This document shows, in pieces, positions 1 to 11,615 of a stretch of 64,000 nucleotides of DNA. Position 1 is the stretch's first letter; every line of letters starts with the position of its first letter. Origin of the DNA: Serripes groenlandicus. Lineage: Eukaryota; Mollusca; Bivalvia; Cardiida; Cardiidae. The notes beneath the pieces were generated by a model. It searched no databases and was not told the DNA's origin. It saw nothing but the letters and a program-made list of their open reading frames with translations. Location of the stretch: assembly GCA_031761405.1 (NCBI GenBank), contig JASEVX010000003.1, forward strand, positions 113,527,044 through 113,591,043, read 5' to 3'. A program made the position numbers and the translations under genes.

Positions 1-420
1 GCTGTGAAAACTCTCACAGACTTGGATCAAGTGTGGAGGGGTTCAATCAATCAAGATGTTGTTGTTGTTGTTCTATGTCAGGCTAGGGGTAGAATGCTAG
101 AATGATAATCTGGGTATCATGTGATGCGAACCCAGCCACATATTCAGCAACACTTTTGGCCAGGACTAAAACAATAACATTTCTCTTACAATTCATGCAC
201 CTCAAGAAGATCACCTGTCAGAATATTTTGGGAAAAAAGGCCATCATATATATAGTTCCTCCTTAATGAGCAATTTCTCCTTGTTCACTTTATTTTATTT
301 GGACTTATTATCTATCTTATGACTATGTTGGGGTCTATTTTGAATGTATCCTTGGCCCTGCCTCGCTCACCTGAGTAAATCCAACCACATTGTCAATGAC
401 AAATAACTCATTGTGAGCTC
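1..420. other. Unassigned repeat-like flank
   Basis: No gene is visible. A short (GTT)n microsatellite sits at about 55-73, just after a TCAATCAATCAA stretch that resembles a SINE tail. Around 350-380 the motif 'CTCGCTCACCTGAG' matches the end motif of the AACAAGAGGGCC-type repeats seen elsewhere in the window (2235, 8750-8800). Confidence 0.4.
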
Positions 421-2086
421 ATCCCCTGCGAAATGAAATTCATGAAATCATGAATTTTTCATACCTTTTAAGGATTGTTCATGAACCACTCTTTATCAAT
501 GCTTGAGTTGTGTTCATGAACTTATGGACATGAACAGTCCTTGAAGTCTTTTCTTGAACAGTTCATGAATAGTTGAAGCCCAATTTGATTGATTCAAGAA
601 AATGTCAAAGTTCTTAAAAAATGTTCATAAACTGACATGAATGGTTCAAGAACAGTTGAAGAATATTTAAAGTTCTTAAAATGTTCATGAGTTCACTTCA
701 ATACCGGTTTAAGAACAATTGAAGAGTTTGTTGAGTTCTTAAAAGGTGCATGAATTGACTTCAATAATGGTTCAAGGACAGTTGAAGGAAAATTATATTC
801 TTAAAACATCCATGAAATCAACCCTTTGAAAGTTTCAAGAAAAATTGAAGGAAATGTACAATTGTTATAAATTGTAAAACCTTCATGAAATGCCAGCCAT
901 GTATATATATAATTATTCCATTAATCACATAATTTACAGTAACTATCTGGCAGTATAATAACTGCAAGCCTGCTAATTATATATAGTTTCAATATACCAC
1001 TGTGACTAGTTAATTATATTAAACAGTAACCATCACTGATTTTAAAATAATATTTTTACTCAGTTAATATAATTAAATTAGAATCTACAATGACTTTTTA
1101 ACTTAGTGTGAAACCAGTGGAATTACCAAAAAACACAACTTGACTTCAATTTGAAATATACCAATACACTCTAGCATAAAATACAGGAACTCTTCAATAA
1201 GAAGAAAGTAATGTTTACTACTTCCTTTACATATTTTGGTGGGAGAAATATGTTGTGGTTCAAAGGCACAGAGACGAATTTTGTAATTTCTTAGGAACAA
1301 CTTGATGGGCACATTTGATAAATGTCTTAAATGTTACATAATAAATTAAATTATCAAATTGTATTGTGCTATGTCATAAAACAACATGTTATATTGGTGA
1401 TTTATTAAAGTATTGCATTGCCACATTTGGAAGAAGCCATGTCTTCATGTAAAAAATATTTTTATAGAATTCTGGTTCAACTATGTTTCAATTAACCAGA
1501 ATATTTTCTGTACAAAATCTGCACAGACGTTCTGTATTTTCTTCTGTACAGAATCTGGTTCCAGTCCACCCAGACTATTTGGTACAGGTTACCATTGTAG
1601 AACCATTTCCCTTTCAAATGTTTACAGAATTACATTCCAGAACTGTTCAAAGACAATTCAAGATTTGCCTGTCTTAAATGGTTTATGAACTTTTCCAGAA
1701 TTTCGAGACATGAACAGTTCATTTCCAGAACATGAAGTTAAAATGAGACTATAAAGTTATATAGAAGAAATTTCATGATCAGTTCATGAATCAAGTATTC
1801 ATGAACTGTGCATAAAATATCTTGTCCTTAAATGATTCATAGATAATTCATGAACTATTTAAGAGAGTTTGGCAGTGAAAAGTCTATGAAATAACCTTCA
1901 ATGTATTTCATGGACAGTTCATGAACCATGCATAGTTCATGAACTGCTACACCATGAACATTTTAAGGATAAGTCCCATTTTAACTTCAAGGACTTTAAT
2001 GAATTTTTCATGAAATCTGAACATGAACAGTTCATGAATACTTCATGAATAATTCATGAACTGTAACTGTTCATTTCACAGGGGAT
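421..2086. mobile_element. TTCATGAA-rich element with terminal inverted repeats
   Basis: The left end ATCCCCTGCGAAATGA (421-436) is the inverted complement of 2071-2086 with one mismatch. The interior is saturated with the palindrome TTCATGAA and close variants (GTTCATGAAC). At about 540-880 it carries a diverged tandem repeat of roughly 60 bp built on 'TTCAAGAACAGTTGAAG'. No transposase-like frame is present, so this would be a non-autonomous DNA element. I could not find a convincing target duplication, so the exact termini are uncertain. Confidence 0.5.
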
Positions 2087-2234
2087 GTAAGCCAATGCTT
2101 GAGGGTTAACAAGACTTTTCTACAATTTGGCCTAGTGACCTAGTATTTGACCGGATATGTCATAATTATATTCGCTCTTAGCCTAGTTATCATCAAGACA
2201 TTTATTTTGACAAAGCTACAATCAGCTCAAATTA

Positions 2235-3415
2235 ACAAGAGGGCCAAGATGGCCCTAAATCGATCACCTGAATGATACTAAATTAGAAGCAAATATTTAA
2301 CTGCAAATATCTGTAAAAATTTAATCAGGAGTTCAAATAAAACTGCAAGGAGTGGACACTCAGTAAAAGAAATAGTTTATCAGTAAAAGCCATTTGTATC
2401 TTGAAATCTAACAAGAACTTTAATAAGAATGGAATTATAAAGTTTTGTCATTTTGCACCTTTCCTGATGCAGCTTTGCTGCCTTGTTTGTCAATGAAATC
2501 AATATGGCTTGGACAGGTTTTGTAGAGAGTCACTCAAATAACATTTCTGCCAAATTATCTTGGAATCTGACAAAATTTGGATTATGGAGATGGAGGTTTT
2601 TAAAGTTTGGGTATTTTTCTCAATTTATGATGCCGCAGCAACAAAAGTTCTACATAGAATGTAAGTCTTTGAACAATTTTGAAAGAGGACCATCAAAGGA
2701 ATATTCCTGTGAAGTAACGTTGAAATTGGTCGAGTGGAATGGTAGGAGTTGTCATTTGTAGCTAAAAGTTCAATTTACCCCTTTTGTGATGACACAAGGT
2801 TGCTATGATTTTGTAATCAATCAATACGGCTTGTAAAAATCATGTAGAGGATCACTGAAGTAAGATTCCTATTCAATTTTCTTAATATCAGACAAGGACT
2901 TAAAAGAAAATGGAATTTCCAAATGTCATTTTGCCCCTTTTCTGATGCCTCCTGACTGCCATGTTTTTCAACCAAACAGTATGCCTTGAACAATCTTTGT
3001 AGAGGGTCACCCAAGGAACATTTCTACTAACTATATTGGAATCTGACATGCAGATTCAGAGGAGAAGATTTTTAAAGTTTGGACATTTTGCCCCCTTTCT
3101 GATGCCGCAGCAACCAAAGTTCTAAATGGAATTTAAATCTTAGAACAATTTTGAAAGAGGGCCACCAAAGGAACATTCCTGTGAAGTTTGGATGAAATTG
3201 ATACTGTAGTTTAGGAGGAGATGATGTTTAAAGCTAAAAGTTAACAAGATGATTTAATTTGCCCCTTTTCTGATGCTTCCTGACTGCCATGTTTTTAGAC
3301 CAAACAGTATGCCTTGAACAATCTTTGTAGAGGGTCACACAAGGAACATTTCTACCAAACTATATTGGAATCTGACATGCAGATTCAGAGGAAAAGATTT
3401 TTTAAGTTCAGACAT
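2235..3415 (+). repeat. AACAAGAGGGCC-type dispersed repeat with internal modules
   Basis: It begins with the hairpin AGGGCCAAGATGGCCCT (about 2240) followed by 'AAATCGATCACCTGA', the same signature as the repeat ending near 8800 in opposite orientation. From about 2455 to 3400 it holds three or four diverged modules containing 'GCCCCTTTTCTGATGC', 'AACAATCTTTGTAGAGGGTC' and 'GGAACATTTCTAC'. No coding frame is maintained across modules. Its right limit against the following minisatellite is approximate. Confidence 0.55.
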
Positions 3416-4075
3416 TTTGACCCCCTTTCAGCATTATTCTAGTGGCCATGTTTGTCATATGACCCCCTTTCAGCATTAGTCTAGCGGCCATGTTTGTCAT
3501 ATGGCCCCCTTTCAGCATTAGTCTAGCGGCCATGTTTGTCATATGACCCCCTTTCAGCATTAGTCTAGCGGCCATGTTTGTCATATGACCCCCTTTCAGT
3601 ATCAGTCTAGCAGCCATGTTTGTCATATGACCCCCTTTCAGCATTAGTCTAGCGGCCATGTTTGTCATAATTATGACCCCCTTTCAGCATTAGTCTAGCA
3701 GCCATGTTTGTCATATGACCCCCTTTCAGCATTAGTCTAGCGGCCATGTTTGTCATTTCACCCTCTTTCAGTATCAGTCTAGTGGCCATGTTTGTCATAT
3801 GACCCCCTTTCAGCATTAGTCTAGCGGCCATGTTTGTCATATGACCCCCTTTCAGCATTAGTCTAGCGGCCATGTTTGTCATATGACCCCCTTTCAGCAT
3901 TAGTCTAGCGGCCATGTTTGTCATTTCACCCTCTTTCAGTATCAGTCAAGCAGCCATGTTTGCCATTCGACCCCCTTTCAGCAGCTGTGTCTAGCGGCCA
4001 CTTGACCCCATTCAGCAGCTGTCTAGAAGCCTTGTTTGTCATTTGACCCCCTTTCAGTAGCAGTCTAGCATACGT
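3416..4075. repeat. 42-bp minisatellite, about 15 copies
   Basis: The unit is built on 'GACCCCCTTTCAGCATTAG', 'TCTAGCGGCCATG' and 'TTTGTCATAT'. The period is 42 bp, so the minus strand stays open and reads as a repeated 14-residue peptide (MTNMAARLMLKGGH). This open frame follows from a period divisible by three with no stop in the unit; it is not evidence of a gene. Units become diverged and irregular after about 3950. Confidence 0.9.
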
Positions 4076-4319
4076 GTTTGTCAACTAGTCGCCATGTTTT
4101 TCAATTAATCAACATTTTTCCACTTTACCCCCTTTGCAAAAGCAATTTCTAACACATCTGCATCAGACAATTTGTTTTTTAAATGTTTCCTATTCAACCA
4201 GCATTTTCATGTTGGCATAAAATCTTAATTTAAAATTTCAAGATAATGCAATTTACAGCAGACAACTGAAAACATCTTAGCAATAATCGATGGAAAAAAT
4301 ATAAGTACATACATGTATA

Positions 4320-4811
4320 ATTATTGAATAGAGTTGAAAACATTATAAGCAATTTCTTCTTTTGTAACATTGTTTTTGAAAGTCTTCTGCAGAAAATATT
4401 TCAAAATGTGTCTGCAAGTGGTAAAGGCAGATTATCACTTGCACAGCTGTTTAACCATTGTGAGGACATAATTGTTTTAAACAGAATTGTTAGGGCTAAA
4501 AGTAGCACCTCAAAAGACATATATATGTTTTAAAATTCGACAATTCTTGAAACCAATCTCATAGCTAGGAATTTGGTTAACACTTTTTCACCTGCGAGAT
4601 GCATTTTGATACATTTGCAGCAGACAATATTTGAAAATGTTATGGTCAAAGGAGAGCTGTTTCAGTATGAACAATTTCTATGGTAAGGGGTAGTCACGTT
4701 TTTAACTTTATCAAGCAATTACAATTTCATCTATAGATATTTTTCCATAGTTTTGCCAAGATATTTTCAAAGTCTTCTGCCGCAGATTTGTTGTATGTGA
4801 GTAAGGGTTAA
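4320..4811 (+). repeat. Old, diverged family A MITE copies
   Basis: 4340-4500 and 4575-4811 resemble family A (see 4808-5037): GCAATTTCTTCTTTTG, 'TCTGCAGCAGAC' and a closing 'GTAAGGGTTAA'. The second copy shares its terminal TTAA with the next, younger element, so the two are abutted head to tail. Confidence 0.55.
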
Positions 4812-5037
4812 CCCTTTCCCTCATATAGACGCTCACGACGCCTCTGCAGCAGACGGCTTTTTGAAAACATCGTGACAAAAGAAGAAATTGCTCAAAACGA
4901 GCAATTTCTCCTTTTGCCACAATGTTTTCCACTTTAAGTTATAGGTTATCCATTCAATTATAGAGATTTTCTATCTTTTGACAAAATATGTTCAAAGTCG
5001 TCTGCTGCAGAATTGGCGTATGAGGGAAAGGGTTTAA
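4808..5037 (+). mobile_element. Family A TTAA MITE
   Basis: A 230-bp element bounded by TTAA. The left end is CCCTTTCCCTCATA and the right end TATGAGGGAAAGGG. Subterminal marks are CTCTGCAGCAGACGGC on the left and GTCGTCTGCTGCAG on the right, with a central hairpin (GAAATTGCTCAAAACGAGCA). TTAA target duplication plus CCC..GGG ends are the hallmark of piggyBac-type transposons. That assignment is inferred from the ends, as no transposase is present. Confidence 0.8.
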
Positions 5038-5539
5038 GACTGACATGATCATGGCATACAAAGTTGGACCCAAATATAGAAGTACTAGAAGATAAACTGA
5101 TAAACACCCTGAAAAGAGACTTTGTGTACTCTTTCCCTCATGGACACCTGTTGACTACCATTCTAAAAGGGTTCATTTTCCTTTCCTCATAATGTTTTCT
5201 TTTCTCTCATATCTATACTTTTATTTTGTTCAGACAATTGTCTTTTTTTAATACTTTTAAAATTGAAACTTTAATATAAATAGCTTATCCAGTCTTCAAC
5301 TATTCTGTTAACTCTTTTGTTTAAATGTTACTTCTACAACCCTTTTTAAACCCTTTTTAAAACCGCAAAATTTACCTAATTTTTAAAATAAATTTGACAA
5401 TTCACAAACAGTGTTACTATAGCTTATTCAGTATATACATGTAATACTTTGTAAGCAATAATTAGAAATATTGCTGGATTCTTTGATGTTTAAAGCCACT
5501 TTCAACAAATTTTCACAGCTATATCACAGGTTTTCCTGG

Positions 5540-5690
5540 GTAAGTTACTTACTTGTCCATTTAACCTGACACCAGCCAGTCAGTCAAAATACTAGCCCAG
5601 GAAGCCTGAGCGCCAAGGAGGGCAACCATTACTAAGTACCAAGTCTTTGGATTGAACCTGCGACCTCCCGCACCGAGGCAACATTAGAAA
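5540..5690 (-). mobile_element. tRNA-derived SINE fragment
   Basis: On the minus strand a B-box-like GGTTCAATCC (about 5655) is followed by a body ending in 'GACTGACTGGCTGGTGTC'. The same head and tail logic appears at 44101-44255, so the two are probably one SINE family. The A-box half is weak and the flanking duplication was not found. Confidence 0.5.
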
Positions 5691-5729
5691 TATAGTATCT
5701 CATGTACAACCCAATTTCTGAGCAGACAT

Positions 5730-5950
5730 TTCAAATTTTCCCTTTCCCACATACAACAAATCTACGGAAGATGACTTTGAAAATGCATAGGCAAGAACAT
5801 GGAAAGTCTATGGAAATGAAAGAACAAAATTACTATTGAATTAAGTTGAAGATATGGTGACAAAAGGAGAAATTGCTCACTCAATGCGGGTAACTTCTCC
5901 TTTTGCCATAATATTTTCAAAAGTTGTCTGCTGCAGAGACGTCTGCATCA
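5730..5950 (+). mobile_element. Family A TTAA MITE, diverged
   Basis: It contains CCCTTTCCCACATAC at the left, a central 'GACAAAAGGAGAAATTGCTC' hairpin arm and 'GTCTGCTGCAGAGACGTC' at the right. The terminal TTAA sequences are degraded, so it looks like an older copy. Confidence 0.6.
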
Positions 5951-6183
5951 TCATGTTTTAAAAATAGTTTAGCAATACAAACGCAAACAAGATGCGTATA
6001 CATAACCCCCACACTAAAGATTTCAGATGTCTTGTCTATAAATTTAGGGGTGAATAAAGGGGTATGAAGGTGAAAAGATACCAAATAAGGTATCACCATT
6101 CACAAGTGCCCAGTGCTATTTCACAATTGTTATTGAATGAGACCAGAAAGGATATGGACATACTAACATCAAGTAAGACCATC

Positions 6184-6558
6184 TTAACCCTTTCCCACAT
6201 ACAGACGCTTTCTGAGGCCTCTGCAGCAGATGACTTTTGAAAACATGGTGACAAAAGAAGAAATTGCTCAAAACGAGCAATTTCTCCTTTTGTCACCATG
6301 TTTTCAACTCTATTAATTTATTTTTCTTTCATTTAACCCTTTCCCTCATATAGACGCTTTCTGACACCTCTGCAGCAGACGCCTTTTTGAAAACATAGTG
6401 ACAAAAGAAGAAATTGCACAAAACATGCAATTTCTCCTTTTGCCACAATGTTTTCCACTTTTAGTCATAGGTTATCCATTCAATAATAGAGATTTTCTAT
6501 GTTTTGACAAAATACGTTCAAAGTCGTCTGCTGCAGAATTGTCGTATGAGGGAAAGGA
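6184..6558 (+). mobile_element. Two abutted family A MITEs
   Basis: The first copy (6184 to about 6330) is half length and ends soon after the central hairpin. A complete copy starts at TTAA 6333-6336 and runs to 'GTATGAGGGAAAGG' at about 6558. The pair indicates repeated targeting of the same AT-rich site, or partial deletion of the first copy. Confidence 0.7.
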
Positions 6559-6866
6559 ATATCAGATAAAGAACGGAGTAGACAAGTCAGTTAATATGAA
6601 AAAAAAATTGAATATGATGTTATTATATTTCGTTAATGTATTTACTGTATAAATTTCAAAGCCCTAACAATTTTTCTATATTTAAAGGAAGATAATAGAT
6701 ACAACTTACCACTTTCATAAAAGAATAAAATTGATGGTTATTATGAAAAACGGGAGTTACCCCTGAATACCCCTGGATACTTAATTTTCAATTTAAATTC
6801 TGCAGTGTATGTTTCGATGCACGACAGTGCTTTAACATCATTGGTTACAAATGATCTGCCTGATAG

Positions 6867-9416
6867 TATGGAAGGGTATTAACGCATAAATTGCATCTTT
6901 CCTTCGTACGTTACAACTTGCATTCGTACATTTACATCTTGCATTCGTACATTCACATCTTCGACTTGCTTTGTGACATTCACATCTTGCTTTGTGACTT
7001 GCACATCATGCTTTGTACATCTTGCGTTGTGACATGCACATCTTGCTTTGTACATCTTGCATTGTGACATGCACATCTTGCTTTGTGACATTCACATCTT
7101 GCTTTGTGACTTGCACATCATGCTTTGTACATCTTGCGTTGTGACATGCACATCTTGCTTTGTACATCTTGCTTTGTGACATGCACATCTTGCTTTATGT
7201 TTTGCGTTGTGATATGCACATATTGCAATAAATATTGTCTGTTATTCTCGTTATTTAACACCATCAATTAATATTAATTTGATGAGATGAATTCATGTTT
7301 ATATTCTAATTTCAATAACGCCTTCCTCTTTACGAATGACAGTGTGCATAGCAGTAACAATGACGAATAGCCGAATGTAGAAAGCCGAATGTAAACAGCA
7401 TAATACAGAAGGCATAATACGATGCGACACCTGGTGTAATAATGACGCGACAACCAAATTATGCTAACAGGTGGCGCTACGTGTGTGTTGTCGGCAATTT
7501 CCGTAAATTACTCTCAAATATACTTTGAAGATACACATAAGTTGCGTCCATTTTTAATAAATTTTCCATTTTCCTGGACGGAGAATTATGGAGGATCGAA
7601 GGTTAGTACACAATATGAAAAACTTATATAGTAACGCTTATAGAAAATTCATATATATGTATTATGCATATAAAGCATATAACTATACTTTTTATCTCGT
7701 TAGAGGAGCGCAGCTTGGTCACTCAACGACCGGTCTTCTTCCGTCGTCCGTCAACATTTTGCTTCAAACGACATCTCCTCCTTAACAGCTTGGCCAATTT
7801 TGATAAAACTTTACAGGGATGTTCCTTGGGTGGTCTCCTTTCAAAGTTATTCAAAGAATTGAATTCCAGTTGGAATTCTGGTTGCCATGGCAACGGAGAG
7901 GAAAAATTTAAAAAATCTTCTTCTCCAAAACTGCTTGATGAATTTGAAAATGTTTTGGCACAGATGTTCCTTGGGTGCCTGTCTACCAAGATTGATCAAA
8001 TTATTTGGATCCGTAAAAAAACATGGCTGCCAGGGGCGGGGCTAATTTTCCTTATATGTCTATATTGAAAACTTAAAAAATCTTCTTCTCCAAAACTACT
8101 GGCCGATTTTCAAAATGTTTTGGTACAGATGTTCCTTGGGAAACCTTCTACCAAGATTGTTCAAATTATTTGGATCCGTGAAAAAACATGGCTGCTAGGG
8201 GCGGGGCTAGTTTTCCTTATATGTTTATAGTGAAAACTTAAAAAATCTTCTTCTCCAAAACTGCTTGTTGTATTTCAAAATATTTTGGCACAGATGTTCC
8301 TTAGGTGACCCTCTACCAAGATTGTTCAATTTTTTTGGATCCGTGAAAAAACATGGCTGCCAAGGGCGGGGCTAGTTTTCCTTATATGTCTATAGTGAAA
8401 ACTTAAAAAATCTTCTTCCCCAAAACTATTGGTTGTATTTCAAAATATTTTGGCGCAGATGTTCCTTGGGAGACCCTCTACCAAGATTGTTCAACTTTTT
8501 TGGATCCGTGAAAAACATGGCTGCCAAGGGCGGGGCTAGTTTTCCTTTTATGTCTAAATTGAAAACTTAAAAAATCTTCTTCTTCAAAACAACTGGCTGA
8601 ATTTCAAAATGTTTTGGCATAGATGTTCCTTTGGTGACCCTCTAATAAGATTGTTCAAATTATTTGAATCCGTAAAAAAACATGGCTGCCAGGGGCGGGG
8701 CTAGTTTTCCTATATTTATATTCATTAATGCAAGTCTACTAATGAATAAAATCAACTAGCCCTAAGGTGAGCGATCCAGGGCCATCATGGCCCTCTTGTT
8801 TTTCAAGTTATCACCTGGACATGCTTTGATCTACCGACAGATGGGCCGGCTGACCTACAAGTGCAAAACAATATACCCCCTCTAATTCAAAGGAGGCCAT
8901 AATGAGTAAATTTTGTTATATGTTTTTTATGTTCTGTTCTGTGACATGTTCTATTATTTGTTTACAGTTAGACGATGAATCGCCTATCTAGCGAAGAATT
9001 TGAAATAGGGCTAAAACATTAAATAAAAAAGTGCATCATGCCATCAAGCAAAATGTTCAAGGACGATCCTAATGTCAGATAACCGAATGTAATATTGAAT
9101 GTGTGAACGCAAAATGTAAATGTACGGAAGCAAGATGTGCATGTCACAACGCAAGATGTACAAAGCATGATGTGCAAGTCACAAAGCAAGATGTAAATGT
9201 CACAAAGCAAGATGTGCATGTCACAACGCAAGATGTACAAAGCAAGATGTGCATGTCACAACGCAAGATGTACAAAGCATGATTGTGCAAGTCACAAAGC
9301 AAGATGTGAATGTCACAAAGCAAGATGTGAATGTACGAATGCAAGATGTAAATGTACGAATGCAAGTTGTAATGTACGAAGGAAAGATGTAATTTATGCG
9401 TTAATACCCTTCCATA
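6867..9416. mobile_element. Foldback-type element, 2.55 kb, long inverted minisatellite arms
   Basis: The termini TATGGAAGGG (6867-6876) and CCCTTCCATA (9407-9416) are exact inverted complements, and the inverted match continues through 'TATTAACGCATAAATT' and 'CATCTTTCCTTCGTAC'. Each arm (about 6867-7225 and 9060-9416) is then a minisatellite of GCAAGATGTGCATGTCACAA-type units, in opposite orientation on the two sides. Both ends are flanked by TGATAG (6861-6866 and 9417-9422), a 6-bp target duplication that fixes the boundaries. No transposase frame is present. The interior holds an unrelated nested repeat at about 7690-8800. Confidence 0.85.
7690..8800 (+). mobile_element. Nested repeat with about five ~165-bp modules and terminal hairpin
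   Basis: From about 7900 to 8715 a module of roughly 165 bp repeats about five times. Each copy carries 'CAGATGTTCCTTGGG', 'GGATCCGTAAAAAAACATGG' and 'CAGGGGCGGGGCTAGTTTTC'. The right end is hairpin AGGGCCATCATGGCCCT followed by CTTGTTT. The same end, inverted, starts the element at 2235. Short terminal hairpins with tandem interior modules resemble non-autonomous Helitron-like elements, but that class is inferred. Confidence 0.6.
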
Positions 9417-9422
9417 TGATAG

Positions 9423-9940
9423 ATCTTCTTGAAATTTTGGTAAACGGTAGACAAAAGGGTGTCCTATAGTATATATTATATATGATTTAGACAAATTTTT
9501 GATATAACTGAATTACTATTAAAAAATTCTATCGAAACTGTCATATTAACTCCCCTTATGTTACGCTAAATGTCTTGGCAGTTTTATGGAATTGATATGA
9601 TCATCATGCAGGTAATTTAATTCCCTATAGTCTGGTGTTAATTTTATCTGAATATACTTCAAACAGGAAAGTAATGGTGATTTCCCCCCTATCATTGTCG
9701 CATATTGAAAATCTCTTGAAATTTGATTTTAATCCTTGTATTCTGTTGAAATAATGTGGCAAAAGAAGAAATAGCACAGTATGATCAATATTTACTTTTG
9801 AAATAAATTCCTTTAAAAGATGTCTGTATTATTGTAAGAACAGGGCTGATAGTACTATTATTCAAATAGTAAATAATGGCCAGATATTTGGCTCAAAAAT
9901 TGGCTCCAGAATTGCAAATTTGTTGCAAACTTAAAATTAA
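9423..9940. other. No recognisable feature
   Basis: AT-rich sequence without a sustained open frame. A weak family A-like arm ('GTGGCAAAAGAAGAAAT' near 9754) is the only recognisable fragment. Confidence 0.4.
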
Positions 9941-10162
9941 ATAACCCTTTCCCTCATTATGACAATTCTGCAGCAGACGACTTTGAACATGTTTTGTTAA
10001 AATCTCTATAATTGAATGGATAACCTATGATTAAAAGTGGAAAACATTGTGGCAAAAGGAGAAATTGCAGGTTTTGAGCAATTTCTTCTTTTGTCTCCAT
10101 GTTTTCTAAAAGCCGTCTGCTGCATAGGCGTCAGAAAGCGTCTATATGAGGTAAAGGGTTAA
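9941..10162 (-). mobile_element. Family A TTAA MITE, inverted
   Basis: A minus-strand copy. It runs from CCCTTTCCCTCATTATGAC through the GTGGCAAAAGGAGAAATTGC hairpin to 'AAAGGGTTAA' (TTAA 10159-10162). The left TTAA has decayed to ATAA. Confidence 0.75.
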
Positions 10163-10375
10163 CTCATTTGGCGAAAGTGATGGCCCAAGAAAAAAAAAGT
10201 CCAGGGTTACTCTTGAATTTGACAATGTATATCTCACTTGACCTTTGTTGTCCAGGATATAACTTTTCCAATGCTCCTCGTAATACAAATACACACTGAT
10301 GGATCCCTATTGCATAATAATATTCCCTATAAATTATATGACATTTGATATATCTTATATCAAACAATATGTCAT

Positions 10376-10925
10376 TAACCCTTTCCCTCATATAGACGCT
10401 TTCTGACGCCTCTGCAGCAGACAGCTTTTTGAAAACATAGTGACGAAAGAAGAAATTGCTCAAAACATTCATTCAATAATAAAGATTTTCTATTTTTTGA
10501 CAAAATATGTCCAAAGATATTATTAACCCTTTCCCTCATACAACAATTCTTCAGCAGACGACTTTGAATATATTTTGTTAAAAAATAGAAAATGTCTATA
10601 ATTGAATGGATTACCTATGTCAAATTGAAGTGGACTTTGAACAGATAGTGTTAAAAATTACAAGGATGAGTAGGTAAATACATTTTTCAAGCCTTTCGCA
10701 CATACACATAATCTACAGCAGATGACTTTGAAAACATATGGGCAAATACATGGAAAACCTCTAAAAATGTAAACTGTGTATTTACTGCAAAGAGTTGAAA
10801 ACACAATGGCAAAAGAAGAAATTGCTCATCATGAACAATTTCTCCATTTTCCACAATGGTTTCAAATGTCGTCTGCAGCAGGTGTCAGAAAGCATAGATC
10901 TATAAGTGGGAAAGGGTTTGATTTT
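10376..10925. mobile_element. Cluster of three rearranged family A MITEs
   Basis: A copy at about 10376-10527 lacks its central hairpin's second arm. A minus-oriented fragment follows at about 10524-10640 and shares a TTAA with it. A third copy at about 10690-10920 is complete but diverged ('GTCGTCTGCAGCAG', ending 'GTGGGAAAGGGTTT'). Confidence 0.6.
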
Positions 10926-11615
10926 ATAAAAAAATGTTTACTAAGGGTTAGGGTAAAATACAATCTCCTTAAACCAGCCGGTGACTGACCTACACTTTGA
11001 ATCACAATTAGCACAATCTCATGTTATTATTCAAATACATATCCTCACCATTGTTTGATGAAACAAACTTTAAAGTTTGGTCATTCACAGATCCTCCCCT
11101 GGACGAAAAATTTCTTTCGCCAACACATTCGCCAAATTGAAAGAAAGGAGCCAAAATAAAAAAGTTGGAGCCAAAGTAGCCAAAGTCGGAGCCAACTTTG
11201 GGGCCAATTATTTTATACATGTATGGAAACAATTTAATGGAAAAAAAAAGGAAAATCAAATACATTATTTCTTCTCTTATTTCATTTACCTTGATATAGG
11301 ATCATAACTCTAGCATTAGCTTGATTTTTTTTGTATTTTGGCAGGAGGTTCAGAATGGAGACAATCTAGTTTATGTTTCGGAGCCATTTTAAGAATGGTA
11401 CTGATTGAATGATTTGATTTTGTTTACCCTCGCTGTGCAGTTTAAATTATATACGCTTTAGTTCATTAAATCAATTACTTTTTTTTTTCACTAGACTCAG
11501 ACGGTCTAGAGTTTCATAAAACTATTGTTTCCACACTTAAAATACTTCTTTAATTGTCCTCACCCGAAAGTGTTTGGTAAAACATAATCTTGATTACGGA
11601 CGAAAACATGTTCAA
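10926..11615. other. No firm feature
   Basis: A purine-rich stretch at 11110-11210 repeats 'GGAGCCAAA'-like words. It has a loosely similar inverted counterpart near 13260-13345. No splice-bounded exon could be supported. Confidence 0.3.

Noticed and set aside
3408..3924. Repeated MTNMAARLMLKGGH peptide
   Set aside because: A 42-bp minisatellite read in one frame, with no start context, splice sites or unique flanking coding sequence.
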